A DNA stretch of 64,000 nt from positions 1 through 64,000 of the forward strand of contig CBDEUB010000002.1 in the NCBI GenBank assembly GCA_965243145.1. Reading direction: 5' to 3'. Below are positions 24,800-33,376 of the stretch, piece by piece. Numbering within the stretch: position 1 is the first letter of the stretch; every line of letters begins with the position of its first letter. Below the pieces are notes generated by a model. That model searched no databases and was not told the DNA's origin. It saw only the letters and a list, made by a program, of their open reading frames with translations. Source of the stretch: CBDBLK01 sp965243145 (GTDB lineage Bacteria; Bdellovibrionota; Bacteriovoracia; Bacteriovoracales; Bacteriovoracaceae). A program made the position numbers and the translations under genes.

Positions 24800-25533
24800 A
24801 AAAAGTTGTTTCGGCCAGAAAAATGAAAATTCTAGAACACCTCCATCATTATGGCGTTTCCACCATCGATCAAATCAAAAGGGAATTTTTCCAATATAAA
24901 ACCTTAACTTTGGCCTATTCGGAAATGCGCAGTCTTTTAAGTCAAAAATTGGTAGAAAAAATTTATCTCGAAAAAAGCAGACGGCCCAAGGGCATCTATC
25001 TTCTCTCTGGCCGAGGAGCGGAGGCCATTTCTGAAGATCAAAAAGATTTTCTCTCTGGGCAAAAATACAAACCCCAATCCTTACTCCATGACTTAGAATT
25101 GGTGGACATTGCCTATTTCTTCAAGCGGCCTGGTTCCGTCAAAAACTACTGCACGGAAAATCAACTTTTGGGAAATCCGATGGAACTTTATGCTAGATAT
25201 TTGGAAAAAATGGCAGAGTTTAGGCCAGATGCCTTAGTGGAACTTGAAAATCAAAAGGCCAGTTATTTTTTTGCTCTCGAATATGAAGCAAACTTAAAAT
25301 CTTCTGGCCGAATACGCTCAAAAATCAACCGCTACTACGAAATAAAAAATATAAGCGGATGCCTGTTTATTGGCAGAACAAATCAAATTATTGAGAGTGT
25401 GAAATCAATAGAGGCACGGGACAATTCAAAATTTGCGCCCAAAATTTTTTATTGTACGCTGGAGGAAATCAAAAATCACGATGGAAAAATTATTTTTTAC
25501 GACCGGAAAAATGAAAAATTGTCGATTGGATAG
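24787..25533 (+). CDS. Replication-relaxation family protein, copy B
   Basis: A 248-residue homologue of the proteins at 2532 and 46213. N-terminal winged helix (KILEHLHHYGVSTIDQIKREFF). Central KPQSLLHDLELVDIAYFF. Then FRPDALVELENQKASYFFALEYEANLKSSGRIRSKINRYY, with a conserved E..Y/E-E pattern that could be catalytic. In the absence of an HUH relaxase it is the best candidate for origin processing in element B. ATG follows GTGGGGG and overlaps the ftsK-like stop by 13 bases. Confidence 0.7.
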   Translation: MHKLEKVVSARKMKILEHLHHYGVSTIDQIKREFFQYKTLTLAYSEMRSLLSQKLVEKIYLEKSRRPKGIYLLSGRGAEAISEDQKDFLSGQKYKPQSLLHDLELVDIAYFFKRPGSVKNYCTENQLLGNPMELYARYLEKMAEFRPDALVELENQKASYFFALEYEANLKSSGRIRSKINRYYEIKNISGCLFIGRTNQIIESVKSIEARDNSKFAPKIFYCTLEEIKNHDGKIIFYDRKNEKLSIG

Positions 25534-25609
25534 GAGTTTTAAAATTTATTTAAAAATGGTTCAAAAATTCTTCCATGGCCGAAGAGTTTTAAAAAAGCGG
25601 ATCATTTGC

Positions 25610-25686
25610 AACTTATTGGAATCAATAAGTTTTTGAACATGAGCAAAGCGCGGGAGAAACTGACTCTCCCCCCGTACAACGCTTTA
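25610..25686 (+). other. Hairpins downstream of the relaxation gene (candidate oriT or attenuator)
   Basis: AACTTATTG-GAAT-CAATAAGTT (about 25610-25631) is followed by a nested structure: AAAGCG (25645-25650) pairing with CGCTTT (25680-25685), enclosing GGGAGA / TCTCCC (25652-25657, 25665-25670). It lies just before the lipoprotein gene. The same position in element C has a larger inverted repeat. Confidence 0.4.
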
Positions 25687-25708
25687 AACCTTAACGGAGG
25701 ATAGAACT

Positions 25709-26218
25709 ATCAAGACTAAACCTTTTTTTGCCACTTTTCATATTGTTTTCATGCTCATTTATGCCGCCAGTTTGGTTTCGAGTTGTTCAACCATGACTCG
25801 CAGTCTCTCTCTTGGCGCGGCCAGTGGAGCGACGGCGGGAACCTTCGTGGGCGCGGCCATAGTGAGAAAGGACAAGCCTAAAAGTGCAGTCAAAGGGGCC
25901 TTGGTGGGTGGATTTCTCGGAGCAGTGGCCAGTTATTTTGTCCACCAAGGACTCAAAAAACGGGATGAAAAGACCAGAAAAACACTGCTTTTTAATCTCG
26001 AATCCTTCGGTATCACTGAACCCAAAAAGACAGAATCGGGAGATAATCCAACGCTTACCAAACCCGTGGTCGATTCCCAATGGGTGGAAACCAGGATCGA
26101 GGGCAATAAACTGATTCAGGGCCACAAGGTTTGGATTATCAAGGAAAACCCCAAGTGGATTCCCATGGGCCAAACCCAAGAAGATGCCCAAGAACAACCC
26201 CAAACAAAGGAAGATTAA
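25709..26218 (+). CDS. Glycine-zipper lipoprotein, copy B, apparent ATC start
   Basis: Homologue of 3481-3849 with the full C-terminus. From ATC 25709 the peptide reads MKTKPFFATFHIVFMLIYAASLVSSC, an ideal basic-hydrophobic-lipobox signal, and GGAGG lies eight bases upstream. The first ATG (25751) would remove the basic N-region and has no site. After the Cys comes a zipper (GAASGATAGTFVGAAI, GALVGGFLGAVASYF) and a WVETRIEG...HKVWIIKENPKWIP tail resembling PRC-like or YMGG-type ends. Likely an outer-membrane-associated part of the transfer apparatus. Confidence 0.65.
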   Translation: MKTKPFFATFHIVFMLIYAASLVSSCSTMTRSLSLGAASGATAGTFVGAAIVRKDKPKSAVKGALVGGFLGAVASYFVHQGLKKRDEKTRKTLLFNLESFGITEPKKTESGDNPTLTKPVVDSQWVETRIEGNKLIQGHKVWIIKENPKWIPMGQTQEDAQEQPQTKED

Positions 26219-26221
26219 GTT

Positions 26222-26968
26222 ATGCAAAAATTTCTTCTCCATCTCAGTTTTATCTCTCTTTCGTTCGGATGTGGGCAATTTTGGGAGGACGAAGGGGAGA
26301 CTTTAGGCCCAGGTAGTCCTAGGCCCTCAAGAACTCCTCGGGTTCCCAAGGAACGCCGCGAGGTTTCTGGCCTTGATACCATCATGTATGCGCGCAGGAT
26401 CGCTACAGGCAAGGCCTTGATTATCGCCACCAGGCCCGGGGACAGGTTGATCATCACTCTTGAAGGAACGCTGAGAGTGCCGGAGTTTTACGAAGTGATC
26501 CGTCCCTATGATGCTTTTTATAGTCCTTTAAATGCCGACTGCTTGGCCAACACTTCTCTAAAAGAGTGCCTTCCCATCAATACCCATCCCAATTGTTTTG
26601 TGCGCTTTCGGAATGTGAATCACAGCAAGGATCAAAAGCTAATTCTCCCTGATGATACCCATTTGTTGGCCATAAAAATTGAAATGAGCGGCAAGTTTTA
26701 TTCTGTTGGCGAGATTATCCAGCACGACAAAACAAAAATTGTCACCGAGTTTTTAGTGACCGAAGAGATGATGGACGATCAATTTGACTACACCAACGCT
26801 TATTTTGTCGTCCAGCAATCCATGCCCAGCAAAACCGTCAATATTCACGATTTGGAATTTGCCGATCAATCCCAATGCCCTGAGACAACGGAAAGACTGC
26901 GATCCCAACCATACTATTCGGCATCTTGGATGGAATACACGGTAAGCGTTGCAAGGGGGGAATTATGA
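26222..26968 (+). CDS. Predicted lipoprotein of the transfer block, copy B
   Basis: A 248-residue protein with signal peptide FLLHLSFISLSFGC (Cys at 17), a Pro/Arg-rich linker and a domain with DCLANTSLKECL, PNCFVRFRNV, FLVTEEMMDD and DQSQCPETTERL. It corresponds to 3836-4669 of element A. Four bases after the previous gene; stop overlaps the next start. Function unknown, envelope location likely. Confidence 0.6.
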   Translation: MQKFLLHLSFISLSFGCGQFWEDEGETLGPGSPRPSRTPRVPKERREVSGLDTIMYARRIATGKALIIATRPGDRLIITLEGTLRVPEFYEVIRPYDAFYSPLNADCLANTSLKECLPINTHPNCFVRFRNVNHSKDQKLILPDDTHLLAIKIEMSGKFYSVGEIIQHDKTKIVTEFLVTEEMMDDQFDYTNAYFVVQQSMPSKTVNIHDLEFADQSQCPETTERLRSQPYYSASWMEYTVSVARGEL

Positions 26969-27288
26969 AGGAAATTAAGGGGCATATCACCTTGGATCGT
27001 GATGCCACGCAATCGCTATCAAATATGTATCAAGAGATCAAAAGCGGCGGGGAATTTGTCAAAATAACCCCTTCAATGCTGGCCTCGTGGATTGTGAAAC
27101 ACTTTCACAGGGCCAGTTTTGGCAAGGAAAGGGCCAAGATAAGGAAGGCCTACCTCGACCGCAAAAAATGGCTTTCCAAGGCCCTGGAACGCACGGAGGA
27201 CGACGGCCTAGAAAATTTCCTTAAAAGTGCTTTGGCGGATGTGGTCAAGGAAAAAAGAAAAGCAAAGATCAGGCCTTTAAAATCGTAA
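26965..27288 (+). CDS. Small helical DNA-binding-like protein, copy B
   Basis: A 107-residue homologue of 4666-4995: HITLDRDATQSLSNMYQEI, FVKITPSMLASWIVKHFHRASF, then a basic tail. ATG 26965 overlaps the lipoprotein stop (ATGA) and follows AAGGGGGG. The conserved FVKI.P..L.SWIVK.FH core in both elements marks it as a fixed part of the transfer block, possibly a relaxosome accessory. Confidence 0.55.
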   Translation: MKEIKGHITLDRDATQSLSNMYQEIKSGGEFVKITPSMLASWIVKHFHRASFGKERAKIRKAYLDRKKWLSKALERTEDDGLENFLKSALADVVKEKRKAKIRPLKS

Positions 27289-27343
27289 AATTTCTCTAAA
27301 AAAACGCTCTTTTTTTAAGTAAAAAATTTGAAAAAGGTGGCCA

Positions 27344-27715
27344 TTGGAAAATTTAAAAGGTAAATTAGTAACCTCTGAATCCTTCAATGCGCTTGAGAAA
27401 ATTTGCACGAGTTGCAGACAGAAGAAACCAGAGGCCGATTTTTACAAAAAGGGAAACCGACGAGATACCAAATGCAAAGAGTGCGCAAGGAACAAAAGAA
27501 AACGACGCTACTGGAGAGAAAAACAGCATTTAGAGGCCTATAAAGATCGCCATATTAGCAAGGTCATTATGGTTGGAAGGCCGAGAACAGATCGACAGTT
27601 TGAGCAGGAAATGGAGACGATCAAATTCATTTTGACAAAATACCTGGTCAAACTTTTAAAGGAAAAAAACCATGTTGCTAAAAAAAGAATTTTCACCTCA
27701 GAAAAGGAGAAATAA
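27344..27715 (+). CDS. Small zinc-finger protein paired with the serine recombinase, copy B
   Basis: A 123-residue basic protein with a CTSC...CKEC zinc-binding pair (CxxC, then about 23 residues, CxxC) and KNRKRRYWREK helix. The homologue at 48288-48614 has the same finger and also sits directly before a recombinase, overlapping it. Start TTG 27344 follows AAGGTGG. Size, basic charge and fixed linkage make it a candidate recombination directionality factor or recombinase partner (inference). Confidence 0.6.
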   Translation: MENLKGKLVTSESFNALEKICTSCRQKKPEADFYKKGNRRDTKCKECARNKRKRRYWREKQHLEAYKDRHISKVIMVGRPRTDRQFEQEMETIKFILTKYLVKLLKEKNHVAKKRIFTSEKEK

Positions 27716-29585
27716 AAACACTCTCGAAGGATGGGCCGTAGTCAGGGTTTCTAAGGAAAACGAAACTAAGGATGGATCACCTACTCAGCAGATCAACTTG
27801 ATCAAAGACTGGGCGGAGAGGCAAAAAGAGAGGACGGGCAAGACTTATAAAATTGCCCACTACATAGTCGAGGATGGGAAGAGCGGCCGCTACCAAAACA
27901 CCCATAAAAGAAAAGAAATTCTCTATCTCGCCGAATTAGTCAAAATGGGGAGTATAGATTTTATTGTGCAAGAACGCCTAGACCGCTTTTCCCGTGATGA
28001 AGTTCTCAATATTCAGATCATGCGGGATGCTCGAAAAAACGGCATTGAAATCCACGAGGTCAATTATGGCCAATTTAATCCCAATGACAGGGGCCAAAGG
28101 ATGGCGTGGAAGTTTAGGAATATTGAGGCCGGGGAATACAGCGAAGGAGTCTCTGAAAATGTTGCCCGAAAACACCGCTCGGCCATGATTTTTAACGGCA
28201 AAGATGCTTCACCTTGTCCGATTTTGGGCCTCGACCTCCATGACCGCTATGTGGGTTTTTATGTAATCAATCCTGAAGAGTTAAAAATTTTTGAAGACAT
28301 CGCCAAAAAATTTATTGAACTTGGTTATAGCAGGGAGGGCACCATTCGTTATTGTCAAGAGAAGGGTTATAAAACCAAGGAATGGTGGACAAAAGAAAAA
28401 GTTAAAAATGGTGAAAAGATACCTTCTCGAAAAATGGGCGGCCATCCCTTCGATTGGCGTTCTCTTCTCACTCTTTTGGGCAATCCCAAAATAAGGGGAA
28501 AAAACACTTTTTTTGATAACTGGAATCAATTTCCTGAAAGGCAGGATCAGGATGGATGGGTCGAGTGGGAATATAAACATTATAGGGATCATGGCCCCTT
28601 GTTTAGTGAGGAGTTCTTTCGGCAAATTGATCAAGGACTAGAAAAACTCCCTCAGCGTTGTCGAGAGAGCGAGTTTCCTTTTTCCGGTATTCTTCAGGCC
28701 CCAGACGGGTCGAAGTACACGGGAGAGGCGGCGAAGAGTGGAAACAATCTCTATTATCGCAATATCAAGCATAAAAAGAGATTTGCGGCCGATAATCTCC
28801 ACAAAGTTGTTTTTTCCAGGATTGGAGAAATTCTCAAAAACGGCGATTTGTTGAATCAAATTGTCACCGAGGCCCACAAACAAGGAAATGTTTTTGCAGA
28901 AGAAAAGATGCGACTTAGGGCGAGAATGGCCCACCTTCAAACTTTAATGGAACGCTTCGGGGATGCTTTGAAAAATATGGTGATGGATAAAAAGGAGAAC
29001 TTGGCGGAGGCCATTGGTGTCATGTTGGAGGAAAAAGCAAAAGTAGAACAAGAAAGGGAATTTTTGGCCTTAAATATGGATACTCTCGATCGGGAAGAGG
29101 CCTTATTTCGGGAAAACCTCAAGGGCGATAAATTTAAGAAATTTGCTCGACTTTTGCTGGATAATTTGGAAGGCCTCGACCCATTGGAACTTAAAAAATT
29201 AGTGAGGACGCTTATTCCCAAAGCAGTCATTATTTTAGGAGAAGATGGAGAGCATACTTTGCAACTCACCTACAATTTCGATCCCAACGGAGAAATGGCG
29301 GCGATGCTAGGCAAAAAGGCCATTCAAGATTCAAGAGGCGAGGGGCAGGTCATCCCTTTATTTTCTCAAAAACATTATTTGTGCAAAAAGTCACAAGCAT
29401 CGGATCATTTGCAGAAAAGTGGGGGGCTGGAGGACGAGAATTGGAGTTTTTCCACAAATGGTCGACTGCGGCAAAACAAAGGCCATAACGCGTTCTCCCT
29501 TGGCCTATGTCCTCGATATTATTCAATTTCCCAGGCCTTCGGCGGTCATGGACAAGCGTGTTCTCCAGCAAAAATTTATCGTTGA
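27672..29585 (+). CDS. Large serine recombinase B (reads through att core)
   Basis: A 637-residue serine recombinase: catalytic domain GWAVVRVSKENE (nucleophile Ser27), RFSRDEVLNIQIM and EYSEGVSENVARKHR. The Recombinase domain (KKFIELGYSREGTIRYCQEKGY) follows. At the usual zinc-ribbon place the sequence is FSGILQAPDGSKYTGEAAKSG, with the Cys residues replaced. A coiled coil lies at about 410-510. Codons 1-595 precede the core; the last 42 residues are encoded in element C out of phase with its HTH frame and end at a chance stop. The frame is in phase with element B's own left-end HTH frame (7292-7768). ATG follows AAAGGA. Confidence 0.85.
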   Translation: MLLKKEFSPQKRRNKNTLEGWAVVRVSKENETKDGSPTQQINLIKDWAERQKERTGKTYKIAHYIVEDGKSGRYQNTHKRKEILYLAELVKMGSIDFIVQERLDRFSRDEVLNIQIMRDARKNGIEIHEVNYGQFNPNDRGQRMAWKFRNIEAGEYSEGVSENVARKHRSAMIFNGKDASPCPILGLDLHDRYVGFYVINPEELKIFEDIAKKFIELGYSREGTIRYCQEKGYKTKEWWTKEKVKNGEKIPSRKMGGHPFDWRSLLTLLGNPKIRGKNTFFDNWNQFPERQDQDGWVEWEYKHYRDHGPLFSEEFFRQIDQGLEKLPQRCRESEFPFSGILQAPDGSKYTGEAAKSGNNLYYRNIKHKKRFAADNLHKVVFSRIGEILKNGDLLNQIVTEAHKQGNVFAEEKMRLRARMAHLQTLMERFGDALKNMVMDKKENLAEAIGVMLEEKAKVEQEREFLALNMDTLDREEALFRENLKGDKFKKFARLLLDNLEGLDPLELKKLVRTLIPKAVIILGEDGEHTLQLTYNFDPNGEMAAMLGKKAIQDSRGEGQVIPLFSQKHYLCKKSQASDHLQKSGGLEDENWSFSTNGRLRQNKGHNAFSLGLCPRYYSISQAFGGHGQACSPAKIYR

Positions 29586-29940
29586 AGGCCTTTCTTCCGC
29601 CCATGTGGCCAAGGAATTGGGTTGCTCCAAAACCACCGTCAAGAAATACCTCCGGCAGTACAATCTTCGCAAAAATACCCCGAATGGCAAAAGCAAATAT
29701 AACCTCGCCCTCGGTGAAAAAATGGTCAAGGGCAGAGTTGTCCCCCATCAAAAGGAACTGCGAGTTCAATGCATGATTATCGACATGCACAAGAACGAAG
29801 GCCTTTCTGCCAACGCCATCGCCAGAGTTCTCAATACCATGAAGGTTCCCACTAAGAGGCAGGGAAAGAAATGGGATCATTCGGTAGTTATTGATATTTT
29901 GCGCAGACAAGGTGGGGAGGTAAAAAAGGGAAGTTTGTAA
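29419..29940 (+). CDS. Detached C-terminal HTH domain of recombinase C at the element's left end
   Basis: From the core at 29458 the frame encodes 160 residues: FIVEGLSSAHVAKELGCSKTTVKKYL (HTH), NTPNGKSKYNLALG, then ANAIARVLNTMKVPTKRQGKKWDHSVVIDIL. It is homologous to the last 158 residues of the A-B recombinase chimera. It has no clear start of its own: GTG 29419 lies in recombinase B and ATG 29548 lacks a site. It is in phase with recombinase C (48604) across the core, so circular element C would encode a 731-residue recombinase. Confidence 0.7.
   Translation: MGGWRTRIGVFPQMVDCGKTKAITRSPLAYVLDIIQFPRPSAVMDKRVLQQKFIVEGLSSAHVAKELGCSKTTVKKYLRQYNLRKNTPNGKSKYNLALGEKMVKGRVVPHQKELRVQCMIIDMHKNEGLSANAIARVLNTMKVPTKRQGKKWDHSVVIDILRRQGGEVKKGSL
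29455..29464 (+). other. att core between elements B and C
   Basis: CAAATGGTCG, identical to 7290-7299. The 46 bases ending here (29419-29464) align with 50278-50323 before the tRNA, sharing GGGGGGCTGGAGGACG and ATGGTCG. This defines the same recombinase-proximal arm at both element ends. Confidence 0.7.
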
Positions 29941-30071
29941 TTTGAATTTAAAAAATTTAAAATCCCAACTATTATTTTTTATCAGAGTTAAGTTTTTCTT
30001 GTTTATTGATTTAGGTTTGTATATAGTGCAGTAATAATTCAAAGGTCTAGGAGAAAAAATTAGGGAGTGTT

Positions 30072-30548
30072 TTGAATATAGCTGTTATTAGCGTTCTCTC
30101 TGTGTTCCACATTTTTATTATTGTTGGGGTAGGGGTATGCGTTTTTTTGCCATCAAAAATTTGTCTTGTTAATGAAATTAATTCCATATGGGTTAAGTCT
30201 GCATTAATAAGCCTTGTAGGTGGTTCAACCTACTGTCTCAGGGGACTTTATATGCAGTATTGCGTAAAGGGTGAATGGGATAATCGTTGGATATTATGGC
30301 ATATAATTCGCCCTGTCGTAAGCACTGTTTGTGGTGTAATCAGCTTACTCTTTGTTAAAGCAGGCCTTCTTTTAGTGCAGGCTTCTGCAAGCGAGGATCA
30401 AAGTTATTACGGAACCTATATTATTGCTTTTATGGCTGGACTAAATGTTGATGGTTTTATGGAAAAAATAGAGTCTATTTTCAAGGAACTTGTGAGCATG
30501 AAAAAAAGTAGGATGTCTTCAGAAGAGACAAAAGAAAAGGCAAAGTAA
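30072..30548 (+). CDS. Membrane protein of the E1-E2-JAB operon
   Basis: A 158-residue protein with about four membrane helices (ISVLSVFHIFIIVGVGVCVFL; SALISLVGGSTYCLRGLYM; PVVSTVCGVISLLFVKAGLLL; TYIIAFMAGLNVDGF) and a short charged cytoplasmic tail. Start TTG 30072 follows GGGAG. It stands 43 bases before the MBL gene on the same strand, in a region of uniform low GC. It could be the membrane-active effector or a sensor of the system. No family recognised. Confidence 0.55.
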   Translation: MNIAVISVLSVFHIFIIVGVGVCVFLPSKICLVNEINSIWVKSALISLVGGSTYCLRGLYMQYCVKGEWDNRWILWHIIRPVVSTVCGVISLLFVKAGLLLVQASASEDQSYYGTYIIAFMAGLNVDGFMEKIESIFKELVSMKKSRMSSEETKEKAK

Positions 30549-30591
30549 TCTAAATTTAGAAAATAACTTAACCAAGTTAAGGGGAGGAAAG

Positions 30592-31662
30592 ATGCAGAGT
30601 AAAGAAGTAAAATTTTTTAAAGTTGGGAACGGTAATTGTTCTCTTGTAACAATCGACGAATTTTCAATAGTCTTTGATCTTTGCCATATTGATGGTGGCA
30701 AGACTTCGTATGAGTTTCTAAAACCACAATTGAGAAATGAGGATGGAAAATATTACATTGATGTTCTTTTCATATCTCATGGAGATAAAGATCATTGTGA
30801 GGGCTTTGAAGATTTTAAGCAAGCAATGGATAATGAGGAACTTGTGATCGGTGCAATTATGCACCCAGGCTACGATAGAAAAAAAGATGTTGCTGATTCA
30901 GAATTACCAGAATCCTACAAGGCCTTAGATGAAGAAATAAAATGTCGTCGTGATAGTAGTTCAGAGGAATATGGTTCCATTGAAATTCCCCTTAAAGCAG
31001 GAGATTCAGAAGAAATTTTAAGCAACAAAATACATGGACTACCTGATTGTATTAATTTTAAGTGCCTCAACCCACATGAAGAAGACGATGGACAAGAAGG
31101 AGATACTGATCCCAACGAACAAAGTTTAGTTGTGAATCTTCAAATTGACGACCTTAGTATATTATTTACTGGTGATTCTGGACATAAAGCTTGGCAAGAG
31201 CGAATAATTCCTTTCTTGGAGGAAAATGGAAACTTTGCAGAATCCTGTATATTGGTTTGCTCTCATCATGGCTCTTATAGCTTCTTTGGTGATAATAGAG
31301 AGGATGTACTTAAAGCAAACCCTTATCCAGACAACTACGAAGCACTAAATTATATAAGTCCTCAAGTAATGGTCATATCGGCAGGGGAAGAATTTCCACT
31401 CAATGGCGATTCTCCACAAGAACAACCTCCGCACTATGCGGCCTATAAGTGGTACAAAAAATGGTTTGTTGAGAATAGGGAAGTGGATGATTCTAAAGAA
31501 CATCCCGTAGAATTCAAATACACTTGTGATGGACACTTGGTGCTTAAAAAAAATGGGGGTTCATGGGAATGGGACGATGGTTGGAAACCTCCTAATGGTG
31601 ACGACAACCGATTTCAACATCGAGGAGGAAGCACAAAACGCAATTCTGGACGCTATGCATGA
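30592..31662 (+). CDS. Metallo-beta-lactamase-fold hydrolase (ComEC-like MBL) of the ubiquitin-like operon
   Basis: A 356-residue MBL-fold protein. FISHGDKDHCEGF carries the HxxxDH metal motif near 66, SILFTGDSGHKAW the metal-bridging Asp, and LVCSHHGSYSFF the SHHGS motif typical of ComEC/Rec2-type hydrolases. No signal peptide, so cytosolic. Such domains cleave phosphodiester or ester bonds and are used as nucleases in several defence systems. Start ATG 30592 follows GGGGAGG. It overlaps the E2-E1 gene by 8 bases. Confidence 0.8.
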   Translation: MQSKEVKFFKVGNGNCSLVTIDEFSIVFDLCHIDGGKTSYEFLKPQLRNEDGKYYIDVLFISHGDKDHCEGFEDFKQAMDNEELVIGAIMHPGYDRKKDVADSELPESYKALDEEIKCRRDSSSEEYGSIEIPLKAGDSEEILSNKIHGLPDCINFKCLNPHEEDDGQEGDTDPNEQSLVVNLQIDDLSILFTGDSGHKAWQERIIPFLEENGNFAESCILVCSHHGSYSFFGDNREDVLKANPYPDNYEALNYISPQVMVISAGEEFPLNGDSPQEQPPHYAAYKWYKKWFVENREVDDSKEHPVEFKYTCDGHLVLKKNGGSWEWDDGWKPPNGDDNRFQHRGGSTKRNSGRYA

Positions 31663-33376
31663 CGGTGTTGTGGAATTTCCTGATACTCCACCAATTATAA
31701 CCAAGGCTATTCGAGAAGCTGCTGAAACTAGATTTTGCAAATTTACTTCTGGTTTAGTCCGGTGTGAGCAAAGTAATAACTTCATAATTTCTGCTTCAAT
31801 ATCTTCAGACAGGAAGAAGATGAGAGAAGCTAGTGAATGGTTTGAAGTTAAATTTTTTATTCCCAAAAGCTTTCCGTACATAAAAGTAGAAACTGCACCT
31901 ATTAAACCAGAATTTAAATGGAACCCTCATCAAAACGGGGATTGGAATTATTTTCGTGATGATCGAAAAAATATTATTTGTCCTCCAAGTGAGAACGATA
32001 TTTGTATTGAAGAACTTCTTCTTCCCTATATCAGACATGCCTATCGCTGGATAATAGATGCAAAAGAAAAAACCCTCGTAAAAGATGAACAGAGATATGA
32101 AATGCCTCACATGTATGACTCTAATAAAAAAATAGTTTTAATAGAAGGAAATAGCGACAGGGTTTTAAATTTTGTCAAAGAAAATACTTTTGGCATTGCT
32201 GATATTGCTCAACCTGATGGTTGTGGAGAATATCTTTACGAGGTGACGAAACTTTATGGTTCTTCTAATGGCTCCATATTAGAATTTAACGACCCATTTC
32301 CAGAAAATAAACGAATAAAAACAAAAATCCCTTGGGTGTATTGGGGGAATCCCGTTGCAGGGCCTCCACACCGACCAATTCAGACATTGAAAGATTTAAG
32401 CGAAGATAAGAAAATAAAATTTTCTCAAAACATAAAAGAATTTTATAAAAAACTTAGAAAAAGTAGGGCAAGAAAAAGTCCTCTCAACATAGTATTGGTT
32501 GCCTTTAATATTCCAACGCTATGGAAGGGTGAGGATGAAAATATTGTTTGGATGCATTTTTGTGGAAAACTTTCAGAGGATACCGAAATCCATTGGAATA
32601 AGTGCGAAGATATTTCTGAAAAAAGTACAGGAATAAGGTCTGAAAATAATCTCTTCAAAGATAAGAAAATATTGGTTGTTGGTGTAGGTTCTCTTGGAAG
32701 CGTTTTTGTTGACTCACTTTCAAAATTCTGGTTTAAAGAACTATATCTTATTGACAGAGATAAAGTAAAACCAGGAAATTTGATTAGGCATACGGCTTTA
32801 AAGTATTACTTGGGGCAAAATAAAGCAGAAAGTTTGGCAAAACAACTGCAAGGAGTGCCAAAAAAAAATATTTTTGGATACAATTTTGATATTAGAAATA
32901 CCTCTCTGTTGCCTCAAGAAAAAAAAGATGTTTTTCAAAATATTGACATTATATTTAATTTCACTGCAAGTGAAATGGCCGAAGAAGTACTATTTAAAAG
33001 CGATCTTTTCAAAAATGTCATTCTTATTTCGGGATATATTAAATCTGGAGCAAATTTTGGAGTGCTTCATATTCGAGGCTCTAATAAACATACGACTTTA
33101 AGAGAAGCTGAATCATATATGGAGGAAAAGCTTTCTCCAGAGTTACTTGAAAAATTCCATTCTGAAGAGCATGAAGTTTTTCCTGAACCGGGATGTTACG
33201 ACCCCACATTTAGTGCTCCCTATTACAAGATTAGAGCAATATCTGATATTTTTATTTCAATTATTCTTGATTGTTTGAAAAAAAATACTTGTGATATAAT
33301 TTTCTTAGTAGAGATAGAAGATGATGAGCAAAAAATTGGAATGAGCGCAAAAATTGTAACAGAATTAAAAGTTTGA
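31655..33376 (+). CDS. E2-E1 fusion (Cap2-like ubiquitin-type transferase)
   Basis: A 573-residue fusion. The N-terminal E2-like domain has FFIPKSFPYIKVETAPI, HQNGDWNYF and a likely catalytic Cys in KNIICPP. A linker domain follows. The E1/ThiF domain has nucleotide loop VGVGSLGSVF, IDRDKVKPGNLIRH and ASEMAEEV, and a possible catalytic Cys in EPGCYDPTF. The order E2 then E1 is that of Cap2 of type II CBASS, which conjugates the C-terminus of its partner to targets. Start at ATG 31655 gives an 8-base overlap. ATG 31595 or 31526 would extend the N-terminus but overlap the MBL gene by 68-137 bases. Confidence 0.8.
   Translation: MHDGVVEFPDTPPIITKAIREAAETRFCKFTSGLVRCEQSNNFIISASISSDRKKMREASEWFEVKFFIPKSFPYIKVETAPIKPEFKWNPHQNGDWNYFRDDRKNIICPPSENDICIEELLLPYIRHAYRWIIDAKEKTLVKDEQRYEMPHMYDSNKKIVLIEGNSDRVLNFVKENTFGIADIAQPDGCGEYLYEVTKLYGSSNGSILEFNDPFPENKRIKTKIPWVYWGNPVAGPPHRPIQTLKDLSEDKKIKFSQNIKEFYKKLRKSRARKSPLNIVLVAFNIPTLWKGEDENIVWMHFCGKLSEDTEIHWNKCEDISEKSTGIRSENNLFKDKKILVVGVGSLGSVFVDSLSKFWFKELYLIDRDKVKPGNLIRHTALKYYLGQNKAESLAKQLQGVPKKNIFGYNFDIRNTSLLPQEKKDVFQNIDIIFNFTASEMAEEVLFKSDLFKNVILISGYIKSGANFGVLHIRGSNKHTTLREAESYMEEKLSPELLEKFHSEEHEVFPEPGCYDPTFSAPYYKIRAISDIFISIILDCLKKNTCDIIFLVEIEDDEQKIGMSAKIVTELKV

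Larger units (their letters stand above)
7293..29464 (+). mobile_element. Element B: integrative conjugative element with type IV secretion operon
   Basis: Bounded by att cores at 7290-7299 and 29455-29464, about 22.2 kb. It contains accessory genes and regulators (7.8-15.1 kb), a VirB-type operon (16.37-23.36 kb), an FtsK-like coupling ATPase, a relaxation protein, lipoproteins and a serine recombinase at the right end. VirB1, VirB7 and VirB11 equivalents were not recognised. The recombinase frame is in phase with the HTH frame at the element's own left end across the core. Confidence 0.75.

Noticed and set aside
29458..29464. A frameshift in recombinase B, because the HTH frame after the core is in another phase
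   Set aside because: Recombinase B is in phase with the HTH frame of its own left end (7292-7768), and recombinase C with that at 29458, so the mismatch at the B-C junction is expected from tandem integration.
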